Below, piece after piece: positions 5,935 to 6,360 of a stretch of 6,360 nucleotides of DNA. The stretch is taken from positions 15,355 to 21,714 of the forward strand of contig QHXU01000149.1 of NCBI GenBank assembly GCA_003223065.1, read 5' to 3'. The first letter of the stretch is position 1. Each line of letters begins with the position of its first letter. The notes under the pieces are model-generated. The model ran no database searches. It was not told the origin of the DNA and was given only the letters and a program-made list of their open reading frames with translations. This DNA is from Acidobacteriota bacterium. GTDB taxonomy: Bacteria; Acidobacteriota; Terriglobia; Bryobacterales; Bryobacteraceae. Both the position numbers and the translations under genes were made by a program.

Positions 5935-6360
5935 TGTTTCGGGGCCTTTTCGCCGAGCTTCTTGAGAAAATCCGTAAACTCGCCTTCCGGGGGCCGCTTC
6001 AACTTATCGATCACCGCCTTTTCGCGCTGCGCGTCTTCGGTCCTGCCGGCGTTTCGATAGGCGAGCATCAGGCTATAGTGGGCAGACTCACTCGCGGGCT
6101 GCAGCTTGACCGCCCGCTCAAGCAGGGTGATCGCTTCGCTGTATTTCTTCTCGTCGGACTTCACTCTGGCCAGCGCAACCAGAGCTTCGGCGAAAATCGG
6201 ATTGAGCGACACGGCCTTTTCGAAGCGCGCTGCCGCGCCGGTCCGATCCTGCTCGGCGAGCAGTATCTGGCCCACCTGGTATTCTGCGACGGAGTCGCCA
6301 GGATTCAGCGCAAGCTCCGCTTCGAACTCCTTGCGGGCTTCCCGCAGGTTGGCCGGCTCG
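5931..6360 (-). CDS. TPR-repeat protein (C-terminal part, 5' end beyond window)
   Basis: The frame is open to the right edge and 142 residues are visible before the TGA at 5933-5931. Three complete tetratricopeptide repeats of about 34 residues and part of a fourth can be seen: ...EARKEFEAELALNP; GDSVAEYQVGQILLAEQ...FEKAVSLNP; IFAEALVALARVKSDEKKY...LLERAVKLQP; and ASESAHYSLMLAYRNAGRTEDAQREKAVIDKL. A charged tail (residues like EGEFTDFLKKLGEKAPKQ) closes the protein. TPR arrays are protein-protein interaction scaffolds; cell location and partner cannot be read without the N-terminus. The GTG at 6275 is an internal Val and not the start, because repeat sequence continues upstream. The gene is coupled to the CRTAC1-type gene by a 4-base overlap, an arrangement that suggests the two products act together. 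Confidence 0.85.
   Translation of the reverse strand, partial: EPANLREARKEFEAELALNPGDSVAEYQVGQILLAEQDRTGAAARFEKAVSLNPIFAEALVALARVKSDEKKYSEAITLLERAVKLQPASESAHYSLMLAYRNAGRTEDAQREKAVIDKLKRPPEGEFTDFLKKLGEKAPKQ

Noticed and set aside
5284..6060. Open frame on the plus strand with Val/Ile-rich repeats (VVVIVE, AVVIVI)
   Set aside because: These hydrophobic repeats are the reverse complement of the calcium-loop codons in the CRTAC1-type gene, not membrane segments.
1..6360. Defence system, mobile element, phage or secondary-metabolite cluster
   Set aside because: No nuclease, transposase, integrase, toxin-antitoxin or biosynthetic motif is visible. All genes are ordinary metabolic, redox, regulatory or binding families.

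Overview
This GC-rich, densely packed window looks like a bacterial chromosome segment. The gene families present are a secreted TIM-barrel isomerase, a di-heme cytochrome c next to a PQQ (quinoprotein) dehydrogenase, a Haem_bd-type cytochrome, and a TPR/CRTAC1 pair. This mix is most familiar from Acidobacteriota of the Solibacter/Bryobacter type, with Planctomycetota or Verrucomicrobiota less likely. That assignment is inference from gene content, because no taxonomic marker is present.

Layout. (1) Bases 1-303, minus strand: 5' part of a secreted hydroxypyruvate-isomerase-like TIM-barrel protein, cut by the left edge. (2) Bases 304-391: short divergent intergenic region with a ribosome binding site for the rightward genes and a weak LacI-type operator candidate. 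(3) Bases 392-4288, plus strand: a tight run of di-heme cytochrome c, PQQ-dependent dehydrogenase, LacI-family regulator and small membrane-anchored mono-heme protein. The first three overlap stop-to-start by 4 nt, and the fourth follows after 18 nt from a TTG start with a good Shine-Dalgarno. (4) Bases 4285-6360, minus strand: a TPR protein (5' end off the right edge) translationally coupled by a GTGA overlap to a seven-repeat FG-GAP/CRTAC1-type protein with a C-terminal ASPIC/UnbV domain. The two operons converge so tightly that their stop codons share TTAA.

How the genes may work together. The dehydrogenase would oxidise an alcohol or sugar-like substrate in the periplasm and pass electrons to the adjacent di-heme cytochrome, and perhaps to the anchored mono-heme protein. 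The LacI regulator, encoded in the same run, probably senses a related carbohydrate. The divergent isomerase also fits carbohydrate use. The substrate cannot be read from sequence.

Main oddities. The dehydrogenase frame is broken by an apparent -1 (or -4) shift near 2263-2285, with a possible second lesion near 2690. The cytochrome carries an Sm/SH3-like beta insert inside its second heme domain. A perfect TATAAT preceded by a 10-bp palindrome lies in the 3' end of the lacI-type gene. I see no mobile element, CRISPR array, RNA gene or defence system. There is no gene-free stretch longer than about 90 bases.
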